From contig CM028931.1 of NCBI GenBank assembly GCA_016801845.1, positions 16,482,305 through 16,546,304 of the forward strand: DNA of 64,000 nucleotides, written 5' to 3'. The notes under the pieces were generated by a model that did no database searches, had not been told where the DNA came from, and was given only the letters and a program-made list of their open reading frames with translations. Numbering within the stretch: the stretch's first letter is position 1; each line of letters opens with the position of its first letter. The DNA is from Polydactylus sextarius (lineage: Eukaryota; Chordata; Actinopteri; Polynemidae). Below, piece by piece: positions 24,727-36,000 of this stretch. Position numbers and translations under genes: made by a program.

Positions 24727-25490
24727 ATAGTTAACAATGAAAGTAAATGGGGCAGTCAGCCAAACGTGTCTAAATTGTCATTTTTTAACCACTAATAAAG
24801 CTCAAAATATCACTTCACTTCAGCAGTAGCATGAATAGGGTCCCTACACATAAACTGAAGGGTGTTTCAGATCAGCAGATTCATCATTTTTCTTGCTTTT
24901 CACCAACACAACGGTCTGTTGTTCAGGAAAATGATGAATCTGCTGATTTGAAACAACTTTCATCACCAGTTCTTATGAAAACAAGACGTTAGGTGAGTCT
25001 TGTAAAACGTTATAATTCAAGCTAACGTCAGCTAGTTATGAATAGCTAACAGCAGCAAGTTATTAAACCAAGCTAACGTCAGCTAGTTATAAACCAAGCT
25101 AACGTTGGCAAGTTGTAAACCAAGCTATCGTCAGCTAGCTATTAAACAAGCTAACATAAACTAGCTATTAAACAAGCTAACATCAACTAGTTATTAGACC
25201 AAGCTAACGTCAGGTAGTTATAAACCAAGCTAATTTCAGCTAGTAAGAAATATCTAACAATGAAAGTAAATGGGGCAGCCAGCCAAACGCATCTAAATTC
25301 TCAATTTTAACCACTAATAAACCTTCGTTTGTTTGTTCCAGATCAGCAGATTCATCATTTTTCTCGCTCTTCACAGACACAACGGTCTGTCGTTCAGGAA
25401 AATGATGAATCTGCTGATGTGGAACATCCTTAATCACCAGTTGTTATAAAACCAGACGTCTAAGTCTTGTACAACAGTGTTTTTGATAAA
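24727..25490. mobile_element. Fold-back family A, copy 6, with an internal satellite array
   Basis: A plus-oriented arm starts near 24,727, with the internal hairpin near 24,868-24,955. At about 25,015-25,255 roughly nine copies of a CAAGCTAACGTCAGCTAGTT-like unit follow. The sequence then runs into a second AACAATGAAAGTAAATGGGG block at 25,258 and a second hairpin near 25,339-25,425. The satellite therefore sits inside the element. Confidence 0.75.
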
Positions 25491-26300
25491 CTCTCAGTTC
25501 ACTTGACTGTCACTTTAGTTTGATTTTTTTGTTAGTTTTTCTTTTTGTCTATTTTTTTTTTTTTTTTTAAAGGTGAACAGAAAGTCAATTTTGTTTTTAT
25601 TCGTCGATGCATCGGTGAATCTTATTATTATTATTATTATTTGCTTTTTTAGAAAAGAAATCAAGGTCATAATTTGAACAAAACGTTTGATTACTTCCCT
25701 GTTATTTTCTTTATTAGATGTTTTTAATTTGTGGTTTTTAAAGAAAATTCCTTAAAAACGCCACGTTGCTCCGTCGTCTCATCGTTTCCTGCGGTTTTTC
25801 TTTCTTTCTTTTTCTTTTTTTTTCCCGGTAGAACCACAGGAAGTTAGTAGGAATTCACAAACGTGTAAATGAAGCGTGAAGATGCTGAGAAAATAATAAA
25901 AATATTTGACAAAAGCAGCAGAGAGATCAGAGTTAAAGGTCGTTGAATTAAAAAAGCTGGTTTTTTATTAGGAAATATACAATTTATTACTTTTATTTTG
26001 TCTCTGAAACAACGAAATATGTCGTTAATTATTAATTCTTTTGTATTTTATTCCAATCTTCATTTATCCTGCTATTATTGTGAAGGACAAAAGTGAGTTA
26101 AGTCACTTTTTCCAAAGTTTTTCCAAAGTAAAATCTTAAATATTGTTTTATAACAAAAAAATATATAAAACTATATATAATAATCGTATGAGCGTCATTT
26201 TAAGATGTTTTAATCACATAAAAATACTACAAACGTATTTATTTTATCACATGAAGAAGCTTTATTTTGAAAAACACCTGAAACACCTGAAAACACCTGA
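25491..26300. other. AT-rich gene-free stretch
   Basis: Poly(T) near 25,551-25,568, a (TTA)n near 25,622-25,640 and otherwise AT-rich. Nothing is recognised. Confidence 0.5.
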
Positions 26301-26765
26301 CCTGACGTCAGCTAGTTATAAAAAAGGCTAACGTCGTAGCTGACGTTAGCTTTATAACTAGCTGACGTTAGCTTGTTTTATAAGTAGCCGAGCTAGCTTG
26401 TTTTACAACTAGCTGACATTAGCTTGGTTTATAAGTGACGTTAGCTTGTTTTATAAGTAGCTGATGCTAGCTTGTTTTACAACTAGCCGACGCTAGCTTG
26501 TTTTACAACTAGCTGACGTTAGCTTGGTTTATAAGTGACGTTAACTTGTTTTATAACTAGCTGACGTTAGCTTGTTTTATAACTAGCTGACGTTAGCTTG
26601 GTTTATAAGTGACGTTAGCTTGTTTTATAACTAGCTGACGTTAGCTTGGTTTATAAGTGACGTTAGCTTGTTTTATAACTAGCTGACGTTAGCTTGTTTA
26701 ATAGTTAGCTGATTTTAGCTTGGTTAATAACTAGTTAATGTTAGTTTGTTTTTCTAGTTTAAGTT
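26301..26765. repeat. 26-base satellite array, minus orientation
   Basis: About 15 copies of GACGTTAGCTTGTTTTATAA joined by CTAGCT. The left edge at about 26,305-26,375 is a hairpin where the unit flips polarity: CAGCTAGTTATAAA is followed by TTTATAACTAGCTG. Confidence 0.85.
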
Positions 26766-27319
26766 AAAATTATATATATATATAAAATTTGACCTCTTCT
26801 CCTTCTTTAAAAAACTTTTAAAGAACCATCCATAGCGAGTGTAATTACTGTGCTATAAAGCGTAAACGCTAACTGTTACCGACAAACAGTTAATCCACAC
26901 GTACATAAGAGAATCAAAGAGCAAAAGCTCTTCCTGTTTTTTTGTGTTAAGTAGCACTAATCGACAGAGACTGAGGAGGTAAACATGGCCTCTTAAGCGT
27001 TATTTATTTATTCACTTTGTTAGCGAGAGGCTGTTCATTCCGTCTGTTAATGGCAGCTGTGGGAACGAATAGAGTTCACACTCGCTAGGACCCCTATTGT
27101 GTGGCAGGCTGTCAGGTTACACACACACACACACACACACGAGTAGAAACACTCATACACACAAAATAAAAGCAGAGAGACTCAACACAGCTGCCTGCGA
27201 CTTGTTCCTCAGATTAATTGTTTTTGCGAAAAATTGCTGCTGTTTGTTGGTTAAAAGTTTAAAGTGACGGTACGGATGTAACGTGAACCCACGAATACGA
27301 GTCCGGTTATTTTACGTTT
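26766..27319. other. Unique stretch, possible conserved non-coding element, with (CA)n
   Basis: About 26,820-27,115 is unique sequence with GTGTAATTACTGTGC, TGTTAATGGCAGCTGTGG and CCCCTATTGTGTGGCAGG, bounded by (CA)n at 27,120-27,140. No coding signature. Confidence 0.35.
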
Positions 27320-28375
27320 GTTGTAGCTGGTTTATAACTATCTGACGTTAGCTTTTAAACCAAGCTAAGCTGGTTTAACTAGCTGACGTTAGCTTGGTTT
27401 ATAGCTGACGTTAGCTTGGTTTATAACTAGCTGACATTAGCTTGTTTTGCAACTAGCTGACGTTAGCTTTTAAACCAAGCTAAGCTGGTTTATAACTTGG
27501 TGATGTTAGCTTAATTTATAACTAGCTGACATTAGCTTGGTTTATAACTAGCTGACGTTAGCTTGGTTTATAGCTGACGTTAGCTTGGTTTATAACTAGC
27601 TGACATTAGCTTGTTTTGCAACTAGCTGATGTCAGCTTTTAAAACAAGCTACGCTGGCTTGTAGCTAGGTGATGTTAGCTTGGTTTATAACTAGTTGACG
27701 TTAGCTTGGTTTATAACTAGTTGACGTTAGCTTGGTTTTATAACTAGTTGACGTTAGCTTGGTTTATAACTAGCTGACATTAGCTTGTTTTGCAACTAGC
27801 TGACGTTAGCTTTTAAACCAAGCTACGCTGGCTTGTAGCTAGGTGACGTTAGCTTGGTTTATAACTAGTTGACGTTAGCTTGGTTTTATAACTAGTTGAC
27901 GTTAGCTTGGTTTATAACTAGCTGACGTTAGCTTGGTTTATAACTAGTTTATGTTAGCTTGGTTTATAACTAGCTGACATTAGCTTGTTTTGCAACTAGC
28001 TGACGTTAGCTTTTAAACCAAGCTACGCTGGCTTGTAGCTAGGTGATGTTAGCTTGGTTTATAACTAGCTGACGTTAGCTTGGTTTATAACTAGTTGACG
28101 TTAGCTTGGTTTATAACTAGTTGACGTTAGCTTGGTTTATAACTAGCTGACGTTAGCTTGGATGTTAGCTTGGTTTATAACTAGTTGACGTTAGCTTGGT
28201 TTATAACTAGCTGACATTAGCTTGTTTTGCAACTAGCTGACGTTAGCTTTTGGTTTTAGGTGATGTTAGCTTGGTTTATAACTAGTTGACGTTAGCTTGG
28301 TTTATAACTAGCTGATGTTAGCTTAGTTTATAGCTAGCTGACGTTAGCTTGTTTTATACCATGCTAGTCGCTAGC
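27320..28375. repeat. 26-base satellite array, minus orientation, long block
   Basis: About 35-40 copies of TAACTAGCTGACGTTAGCTT joined by GGTTTA. A higher-order pattern of about 240 bases recurs: AACCAAGCTACGCTGGCTTG near 27,815 and 28,016, with a variant near 27,642. No ORF. Confidence 0.9.
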
Positions 28376-29300
28376 TAACTAGCGATGTACATTATAAGCA
28401 GTTTAACATCTCATTCTGTTACTGGACTCGTCTAAACTTTCACCGCAACATGGCGGCGACCAGAAGACGCCGCTATCGTCTGTATCGACGCAGAACAAAG
28501 AAATAAAGCGACGTTTTACGACGTCGACGTCGACGTCGGCAGGAAGAGAGGGAGGAAGGGGGGGTCGGGGGAAGAAGATGCTGATCCAGCTACAAAAGAC
28601 GATGATGGAAGAGGAAGCATCAGCAGGAAAATGTTCAAAGCTGCTGCTTTGAAAGACTGCGGCGTGTAGCAGAGAGCGGACGGAGATAGAGACAGAAGGA
28701 GGAGGAGGGAGCAACAAGATGGAGAGAGACTGCCTGCACATACTGTCAAGGCAGTTAATATAAGGTGTGGAGATAAGGCCCCACAGACAAACATTGACCA
28801 AATCAGGCGTTTCGGCAGCGCAGGCCGAACTGTCAGTCAGCCTGAGAGACAGACCGACAATCAGCACTCTGCCTCTGATAAGGGCTCTACTGGGCGCGTG
28901 CGGGAAATAGCCAATCTGCAGGCGGGGTTGAGGAAGAGGAGGGTGATGTAGAGAGACAACAAGTGAGGGGGGGAAAAAAAGTCAGACTATAAATCTATAA
29001 ATTTAGAGAGAAACGTGAAGAAATATTCCCCCCGACTGAGGAGGAAGAGTCAGGAGGGAATAGAAGTGACGAGAGGTAAAATAAAAAAATAAAAAACAGA
29101 AATAGAAAGAAGAGAGGTGTGATATCAGCTCTTAAAATAGTGTCTCTCCCCAGTTTTTTGTCACCTGGGTGTGTGTGTGTGTGTGTGTGTGAACTTGGTT
29201 TAGACCAACACACACATTAATGATGCAGCAGCAGCAGCGTTGACTCGTTCATTCTTCAACGCCGCCTCGCGCACAATAGCATCGTTTCATCGTCTCTATT
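28376..29300. other. Unique stretch, possible conserved non-coding element
   Basis: About 28,430-28,960 is GC-balanced, largely non-repetitive sequence with GTGTGGAGATAAGGCCCC and GGAAATAGCCAATCTGCAGG. Open frames up to 154 residues lack splice context or motifs I recognise. (GT)n lies at 29,170-29,191. Confidence 0.35.
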
Positions 29301-29743
29301 GATTAATGATGGTTAGAAAAAATTAAAGAGGAAAATAAATAAATAAATAAAATAAAATAAAATAAAATATATATATATATATATATATATTGCACATCTG
29401 AGTGAAAGGTAGTTTTTTTTTTTATTTAAATTAAATTCAATTAAATTAAAAAGAAAATCCAACAAAGATAAAATAAATACGTCCAAATAAATAAAAAATA
29501 AAAGAAAAAAATAAAGAAAAAAAACCTGTATATTTGAGGAAAGATAATGTTTTTTTTTCTTTTACTATTTTAAGAAAATTCCCTCAATAATATAAACTGA
29601 CCGAAATAAAATAAAATGAATAAAAAATAAATTAAAAAAAAAGAAAAAAAACAAACTAAACATATGTGTAAGATAATAAATGATAACAAATAAAATAAAA
29701 TAAATAAAAAATAGAAAACATTAAATAAAATTTTTTTAAAAGG

Positions 29744-29786
<43 letters not shown>

Positions 29787-30155
29787 AAATGATAAAGAAA
29801 AATAAACACAGCTAAAAATGTGTTTTTTTAATTAAATAAAATTTAAATATTTGAGGAAAATAAACAAAAAATATTAAAAATAAAAATAAAGTAAAGTAAA
29901 AAAAATCTAATTATCTGAGTGAAAACTAATTGACAAAATAAACTAAATAAATGAACAGAAAATTAGGGGAAAATAAAATAAACACACCCAAAATAATAAT
30001 AAATAAATATATAAATAAACAGGAAAAAAGGAAGAGAAAAAATCTACACAGATGAACGAAGGTTAATTATCTTAAAAATTAAAGAAAAGAAAAAAACACT
30101 CAAAATAAACATAAATAAATAAATAAATAAAGGTGGAAAACCCAAGGTTGGACCC
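29301..30155. other. AT-rich gene-free stretch with (TA)n
   Basis: AAATAAAATAAA runs with (TA)n at about 29,367-29,390 and 29,745-29,780. No gene. Confidence 0.7.
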
Positions 30156-30663
30156 ACACTGACCCCTGTAGGTCACATGAGGCAACTACAAGTGTGAGGA
30201 AAAATAAATTCACGTCCGTTTACCTTCGTCAAACACATTTAGGTTTAAAAAAAAAAAAAAAAAAAACCAAACAGCTGGTGAGTGTTTATTTTTAGTGAAA
30301 GTGGAGTCGGAGGGCGTCTGAGCGTCTTTGATCGTGAACCAAAATACCAGCGGTGATAAATAAAACAGTAGGAAGCAGAAAACAAGCTCATCACAGCGGG
30401 GCCTGTTTGTTTTCTCTACTGATTTTACACAGAAGAAGAAGAAGAAGAAGAAGGAGTGTGTGTTAACGTGAGCGTGCGCGAAAGGGTTAAGTCGGTCGCA
30501 TGCTGCTGCTTTCTCTGGCTCCGTCAAGCTCCATTAAACCTGCTACACCACAGCAATATGGTGCCATCAATTACAGCCCCGCCGCCGATGCAGGAGAGGA
30601 GGCGACGTATAAACAGGACAAACGGCCGCATAAAAAGACCTGCGGCTACATAAAGCCCTGCAG

Positions 30664-30700
<37 letters not shown>
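30156..30700. other. Unique stretch with a possible conserved island and (CA)n
   Basis: Poly(A) near 30,246-30,265. About 30,460-30,665 is balanced sequence with TCCATTAAACCTGCTACACC and CGGCCGCATAAAAAGACC. (CA)n lies at 30,667-30,698. Coding is not supported. Confidence 0.35.
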
Positions 30701-30969
30701 CCATCACCACCTCAACCAGTCTGGACGCTTTGTCTCCAACACCAACAAACAAACAAACAAACAAAAAACACTAAACGTCTCCGGCTAATGAGCGTAAATA
30801 AAAGCGTCAGATTTATGACAGAAAACATTAAATGTATAAATATAAATGTACGTATAGAAAAGGATTTAAAAAAAGCTTTAATTATAAAAAACCTGGGTGT
30901 GATTCTACTGCCCCCTGGTGGAGAAAAGTGAAATGATTCACACTGGTGTTACAGATGGTTAATGAGAGA

Positions 30970-31440
30970 AATATTCTCTGTTCTTCTTCTACTGTTTATT
31001 GGAGGTAGAATCCTACTATTTGTTAGATAGATAGAAAAAGTCATAATATAATGTCTCTTCTTCTACTGTTTATTGGTCGTAGTATCATAGTTTTTGTAAA
31101 AAAGTTAGATAGATAGTCAAGAATATTGTCGTCTCTTCTTCTACTGTTTATTGGAGGTAGAATCCTACTATTTGTTAGATAGATAGAAAAAGTCAAAATA
31201 CAATGTTTCTTCTTCTACTGTTTATTGGACGTAGTATAACAGTTTTTGTCAAAAAGTTTAGATAGATATATCTAGATATATAAAAATATTCTGTCGTTTC
31301 TTCTTCTACTGTTTATTGGACGTAGTATCCTAGTTTTTCTGTGATGGAGATTTCTACTTTATTTCTTATATATCTCTGTACTTTCTGATAAATAGTAGGA
31401 TACTACATCCAAAAAAAAAAAAACAGTGGAAGAAGAAACA
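30970..31440. repeat. Tandem repeat of about 110 bases
   Basis: Four or five units each carry TCTTCTACTGTTTATTGG, a GTAGAATCCTACTA or GTAGTATC-like stretch, and TTAGATAGATAGAAAAAG. The last part is inverted: AGTAGGATACTACATCC at about 31,386-31,402. Confidence 0.75.
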
Positions 31441-31819
31441 GATTATTTTTTATCATCTATCTTGACAAAAGCATCAAAAACTATTTCACGCAAAACAAGA
31501 TCATCTGGTCTCCAGACCTGAATCCAGACCACTACTTCACCTACATTTAAATTAGTCTCTAATCAATCAAAACTGGACGAGAGAAAAACCGGCGACGAGT
31601 CCGACGGAAAAAAAATCAAGGCCACGGAACAAAAGACGTTCGTTGTCTCTCTACACCGTCGTAAAAAACAGAATCAATAACAGTCCGAGTCGGATCGATA
31701 CCAGCGTGGATTCTTGAACGGTCACAAATCCTGGTTTCACCGTCTTCAAGGACTCAAGAAGAAAACAAACAGATTCATAGAAGAAGAGAGAGAAAAGACG
31801 ACGATTTACAAAGAAGAAA
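31441..31819. other. Unique gene-free stretch
   Basis: Short unrecognised sequence between two repeats. No exon. Confidence 0.4.
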
Positions 31820-32393
31820 AACACCAACAACACTCCTGATACTATTAATACCACTAATACTACTAGAACTACTAATATTACTACTACTGATACTACTAGT
31901 ACTATTAATACTACTACTACTGATACTATTAATACCACTAATACTACTAGAACTACTAATATTACTACTACTGATAATATTACTATTAATACTACTACTG
32001 ATAGTACTAGTACTAATAACACTACTAGTACTACTAATATTACTATTAATACTACTGCTGATACTACTAGTACTATTAATACTACTACTACTACTACTAC
32101 TAATAATACTACTAGTACTACTAATATTACTATTAATACTACTACTACTAATATTACTACTACTGATACTATTAATACCACTAATACTACTACTACTACT
32201 ACTATTAATACTACTACTGATACTACTAGTACTATTAATACTACTGCCGATACTACTAGTACTAATAATACTAATATTACTACTACTGATACTACTAGTA
32301 CTATTAATATTACTATTAATACTACTACTGATAGTACTAGTACTATTAATACTACTACTGATAGTACTAGTACTATTAATACTACTAGCACTA
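31820..32393. repeat. (TAC/TAA)n triplet array
   Basis: About 570 bases of ACTACTAATATTACTATTAA and GATACTACTAGTACT phrases. Minus-strand open frames of 246 and 215 residues exist only because the repeat is triplet-based. They read as Val/Ile/Leu or Ser/Ile/Asn strings and are not genes. Confidence 0.9.
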
Positions 32394-32419
32394 CAAATTG
32401 TGTGAAAAAGATTTATAGT

Positions 32420-32640
32420 CATAAACCAAATCTAACGTCAGCTAATGTTTGCTAGTTAGAAACCAAACTAATGTTAGCTACTTACAAAACAAGCTAACGT
32501 TAGCTAGTTGTAAAACAAGCTAACGTTAGCTAGTTGTAAAACAAGCTAACGCCAGCTACTTACAAAACAAGCTGTTAGCTACTTACAAAACAAGCTAACG
32601 TCAGCTAGTTATAAACCAAGCTAACGTCAGCCAAATAGTT
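32420..32640. repeat. 26-base satellite array, plus orientation, ending in family A
   Basis: About eight copies of AAACAAGCTAACGTCAGCTA-like units. The last unit continues without a break into GCCAAATAGTTAACAATGAA of family A. Confidence 0.8.
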
Positions 32641-32712
32641 AACAATGAAAGTAAATGGGGCAGTCAGCCAAACGTACCTAAATTGTCATTTTTAACCACT
32701 AATAAAGGTAAT
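32632..32712. mobile_element. Fold-back family A, fragment 7
   Basis: Contains AACAATGAAAGTAAATGGGG, CAGTCAGCCAAACGTACC and AACCACTAATAAAGG, then stops. It lies downstream of MZT2. Confidence 0.65.
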
Positions 32713-33036
32713 AAAGGGAAACAAAGATCAGTTTTTGCAGAAAGTAAATTCTCCAAAACGAGTCTCAACTACAAACTTCCTCGTCTCAACATGACAAATT
32801 ATTAGAAACTAGAAAAACAAACGAGTGAAGTGAAGAATATTTGTCAGAATTTGGTTCGAACTGGAAATAAAAGATACGAAGATTCGTCTAAATATCTTGT
32901 TATCGAGTTTATTTCACATTAGTCATAATAGAAAAAATACAGATTTACAGGAGACAAACGCTTTTTTAACGTTAAAGAGCAGATTCAACACGACGTCACA
33001 ATAAATTAATGTTTCTGGAACTTTTACAAAGTTTAG

Positions 33037-33042
33037 TTTATT
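33037..33042 (-). terminator. Polyadenylation signal AATAAA for MZT2
   Basis: TTTATT on the plus strand reads AATAAA on the gene strand, 45 bases beyond the stop codon. The position is normal for a short 3' untranslated region. Confidence 0.6.
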
Positions 33043-33086
33043 ATTGTGAATCAGCTCTTTGAAGTCAAAGACACCAACATTTGGTT

Positions 33087-36000
33087 TCATGTGGAGTTGA
33101 TCTGTGAGGACGAGCTGCTGCTGCCCGAGCTCTTCGTCTTCTGCCCCCTGGTGGCGCTCGGCTGCCGCTGCACCCGTTGGCTCGACGCCTCGCGGCTCTT
33201 GTCGCCGTGACTCGCTCCGGTTTTGCTGCGAACTGAAGGAAACGACATCAACGTCAACAAAGTCGCTCGGAACGTGACTTCACAGCAACGACGGGCGGTT
33301 AAACACACGGATGATGATGATGAAGGAGAGAGAAAGAAAAAGCATCAAACGGACTCTTACCTTCTTTAATCTGCAGCTGAAAAAGCACCAACACCTTCGA
33401 CTACGACCGCAGACATAAAGTGACCAGAAAGAACTTTTAGCAACGACGTCTCCGGAGGTTTGAGGCGTCGAACGCGTCTACGAACTCTTTGCTACTATTA
33501 ACTTATATCTACTTAATTCAATAAATACTAGACGGGAAGAGGTGTCTTTAAGGAGAAGAGACAAAACAATGAAACAAATCGGTGCTACGTTAGCGGAGAT
33601 GCTAATAGCTAATAAGCGAATGGGGAAGAACTCGTTTCTATTTTCATCCAAAAACTGGATATGAGGTACGATATGGAAGGTTAGCTTTAGCAAGATTATA
33701 AGGAGCTAGCTAGTTAGCATGCTAACTTCAGAAGAAGCTAACAGCAGCAAAACAAGAGTTAAAGGTTGAACTCTGTCACATTTGAACCTTTATTCTACTG
33801 TTAGTCATTGAGTTAATGTCAGTTGACAAAAATATGAAACAAATTGGTGCTATGTTAGCAGAGATGCTAATTGCTAATAAGCTAATAACTTTAGGGATCA
33901 GGGAAGTTTCATAATCAGGGCTTAGAAAGAAATGTTCAGACTCTTTAGTGAAAAAAAACACATTATTTACTTTGACGTTAGTAATGTGCCCCATTCACTT
34001 ATTAGCTTTTAGCTTATTAATATTAGCATCTCCGCTAACGTAGCACCAATTTGTTTAATTTTTCTGTCAACTGACATTAACTCAAAGACTCTAACAGTAG
34101 AATATAGGTTCTAATGTGTTTTGCTGCTATTAGCTTCTTCTGAAGTTAGCATGATCACTTGCTAACTAGCTAGCCCTAGCTAATCTTGTCCATCACCGCC
34201 ACAAAAACAAAACCTCATATCCAGTTTTTGGATAGAAATAGAAATAAGTTCAACAATCAACCCTTTTTGATTTTGACGTCAGAAATCTGCCCTGATCACT
34301 TGTTAGCTTATTAGTTGTTAGCATCTCTGCTAACGTAGCACCAATTTATTTCTGCTTTGTGTCAACTGACATTAACTCAAAGACAAGCAGGAAGTAAAAT
34401 AGTCAGGAAAATACAAACCAACCTGTCCGGGCACCTGAAGAAGAAGCAGGACATTGACCCACTGTGCTAACGCTAGTGCTACATGCTAACGCTAGCGCTA
34501 ACACGTCAGACACCTGCTCACCAGTTTGTTTTCCACTATAACCGAGCTACAACTCGAATGATCGTATCTCAACAACTTTCTAGCCACTTAAAAAAAAAAA
34601 AAACATGCAGAAGAAGTTTGACGTAAACATTCAAGATGGCCGACGCGAGACTTGAAAAAGTGAAGCTGAAACTTTCAGCTTTTTTTTTTTGGAAGTGGAG
34701 GCGTCGGCCATCTTTATACACACATGCAGACGTGAAGCGAGTGTAATGTTGGCGAGACAAACACGAGGGAGGCGAGAGACTCTGTGAACCACATGGACCT
34801 TGTGAATGAGGAGAACTAGAGTCTTGAGGTCCGTAGACCACGATCTTAGTGTTGACCCTGGTGGCTCGAGGGCCAGGCGCTGAAGAGGAGGAGGAGGCGG
34901 CGGCGGCTGCAGCAGGAGGTTTAGAGCTTTTTCCAGAAACCAAAGTGACGTCGTCTTCTTCAGGGAAACGACGACGGAGAAATGAAATGAAATTAAATGG
35001 AAGGAAAGGATCCGTTGAGGGACAGAGAGGGAAGAAAAAAAAATATCAGGTCAAACTTTCTACTGCTGCTACGTCTCCAGTTCACTCAGCAGGAGGTGAA
35101 GTGAAGAAGGGAGTTAGTTTGTGTTGATGCAGAAACTGTTACGAAGCTTAAAGTGGAGGAACGTGGAGGAAGTGACAAGCAAAGCAAAAGAAAAACTGTG
35201 AAGTCTTTTACCGTTTCAGTCAAACTTCACGTGAGCGTTCAGAGAGTTTGTTAAGACCACAGACGATTATTCGAGTCGATGACACTTTTTAAACGCGGTT
35301 ACATGGAGTTTTATTAGTGCTATTAACGCTCGTTAATAACTCGTCTTTATTCGTGACCGGGTCCGGGTTTTCTCTCACCAACCTCTGGGTTCTGTAGGTG
35401 CAGCGCTGATACTCGTCGTGTGAGAGACGGTCGTAGCTTCTCCGCCGCTGCCGGTTTCAGCAACTCTCTGTCCGGCGCACATCGCCTTCAGAGTCTGGAA
35501 AACGGCCTGAGGAGCCACGTTCATCTTCAGCAGGTCGACGATGATCCTGACGACGAGACGGAGCAAGAAAATATGAAGAAACTAACGTCAGCTAGTTAGA
35601 AAACAAGCTAACGTCAGCTAGTTATAAACCAAGCTAACGTCAGCTAGTTAGAAAACAAGCTAACGTCAGCTAGTTATAAACCAAGCTAACGTCAACTAGT
35701 TAGAAAACAAACTAACGTCAGCTAGTTAGAAAACAAGCTAACGTCAGCTAGTTAGAAAACAAGCTAACGTCAGCTAGTTAAAAGCAAAGCTAATGTCAGC
35801 TAGTTATAAACCAAGCTAACGTCAGCTAGTTAGAAGCAAAGCTAATGTCAGCTAGTTATAAACAAAGCTAACGTCAGCTAGTTGTAAACAAAGCTAACGT
35901 CAGCTAGTTGTAAACCAAGCTAACGTCAGCTAGTAAGAAGCAAAGCTAATGTCAGCTAGTTATAAACAAAGCTAATGTCAGCTAGTTATAAACAAAGCTA

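Noticed and set aside
25240..25437. Open frame of 65 residues in family A copy 6
   Set aside because: It is a read-through of the internal hairpin and does not recur as a conserved frame in other copies.
28403..28867. Open frame of 154 residues on the minus strand
   Set aside because: Composition is not repeat-driven, but there are no recognisable domains, splice sites or supporting neighbours. Kept only as part of a possible conserved non-coding island.
31651..32391. Open frame of 246 residues on the minus strand
   Set aside because: It is a Val/Ile/Leu string produced by a TAC/TAA triplet repeat; a parallel Ser/Ile/Asn frame also exists. No start context or conserved motif.
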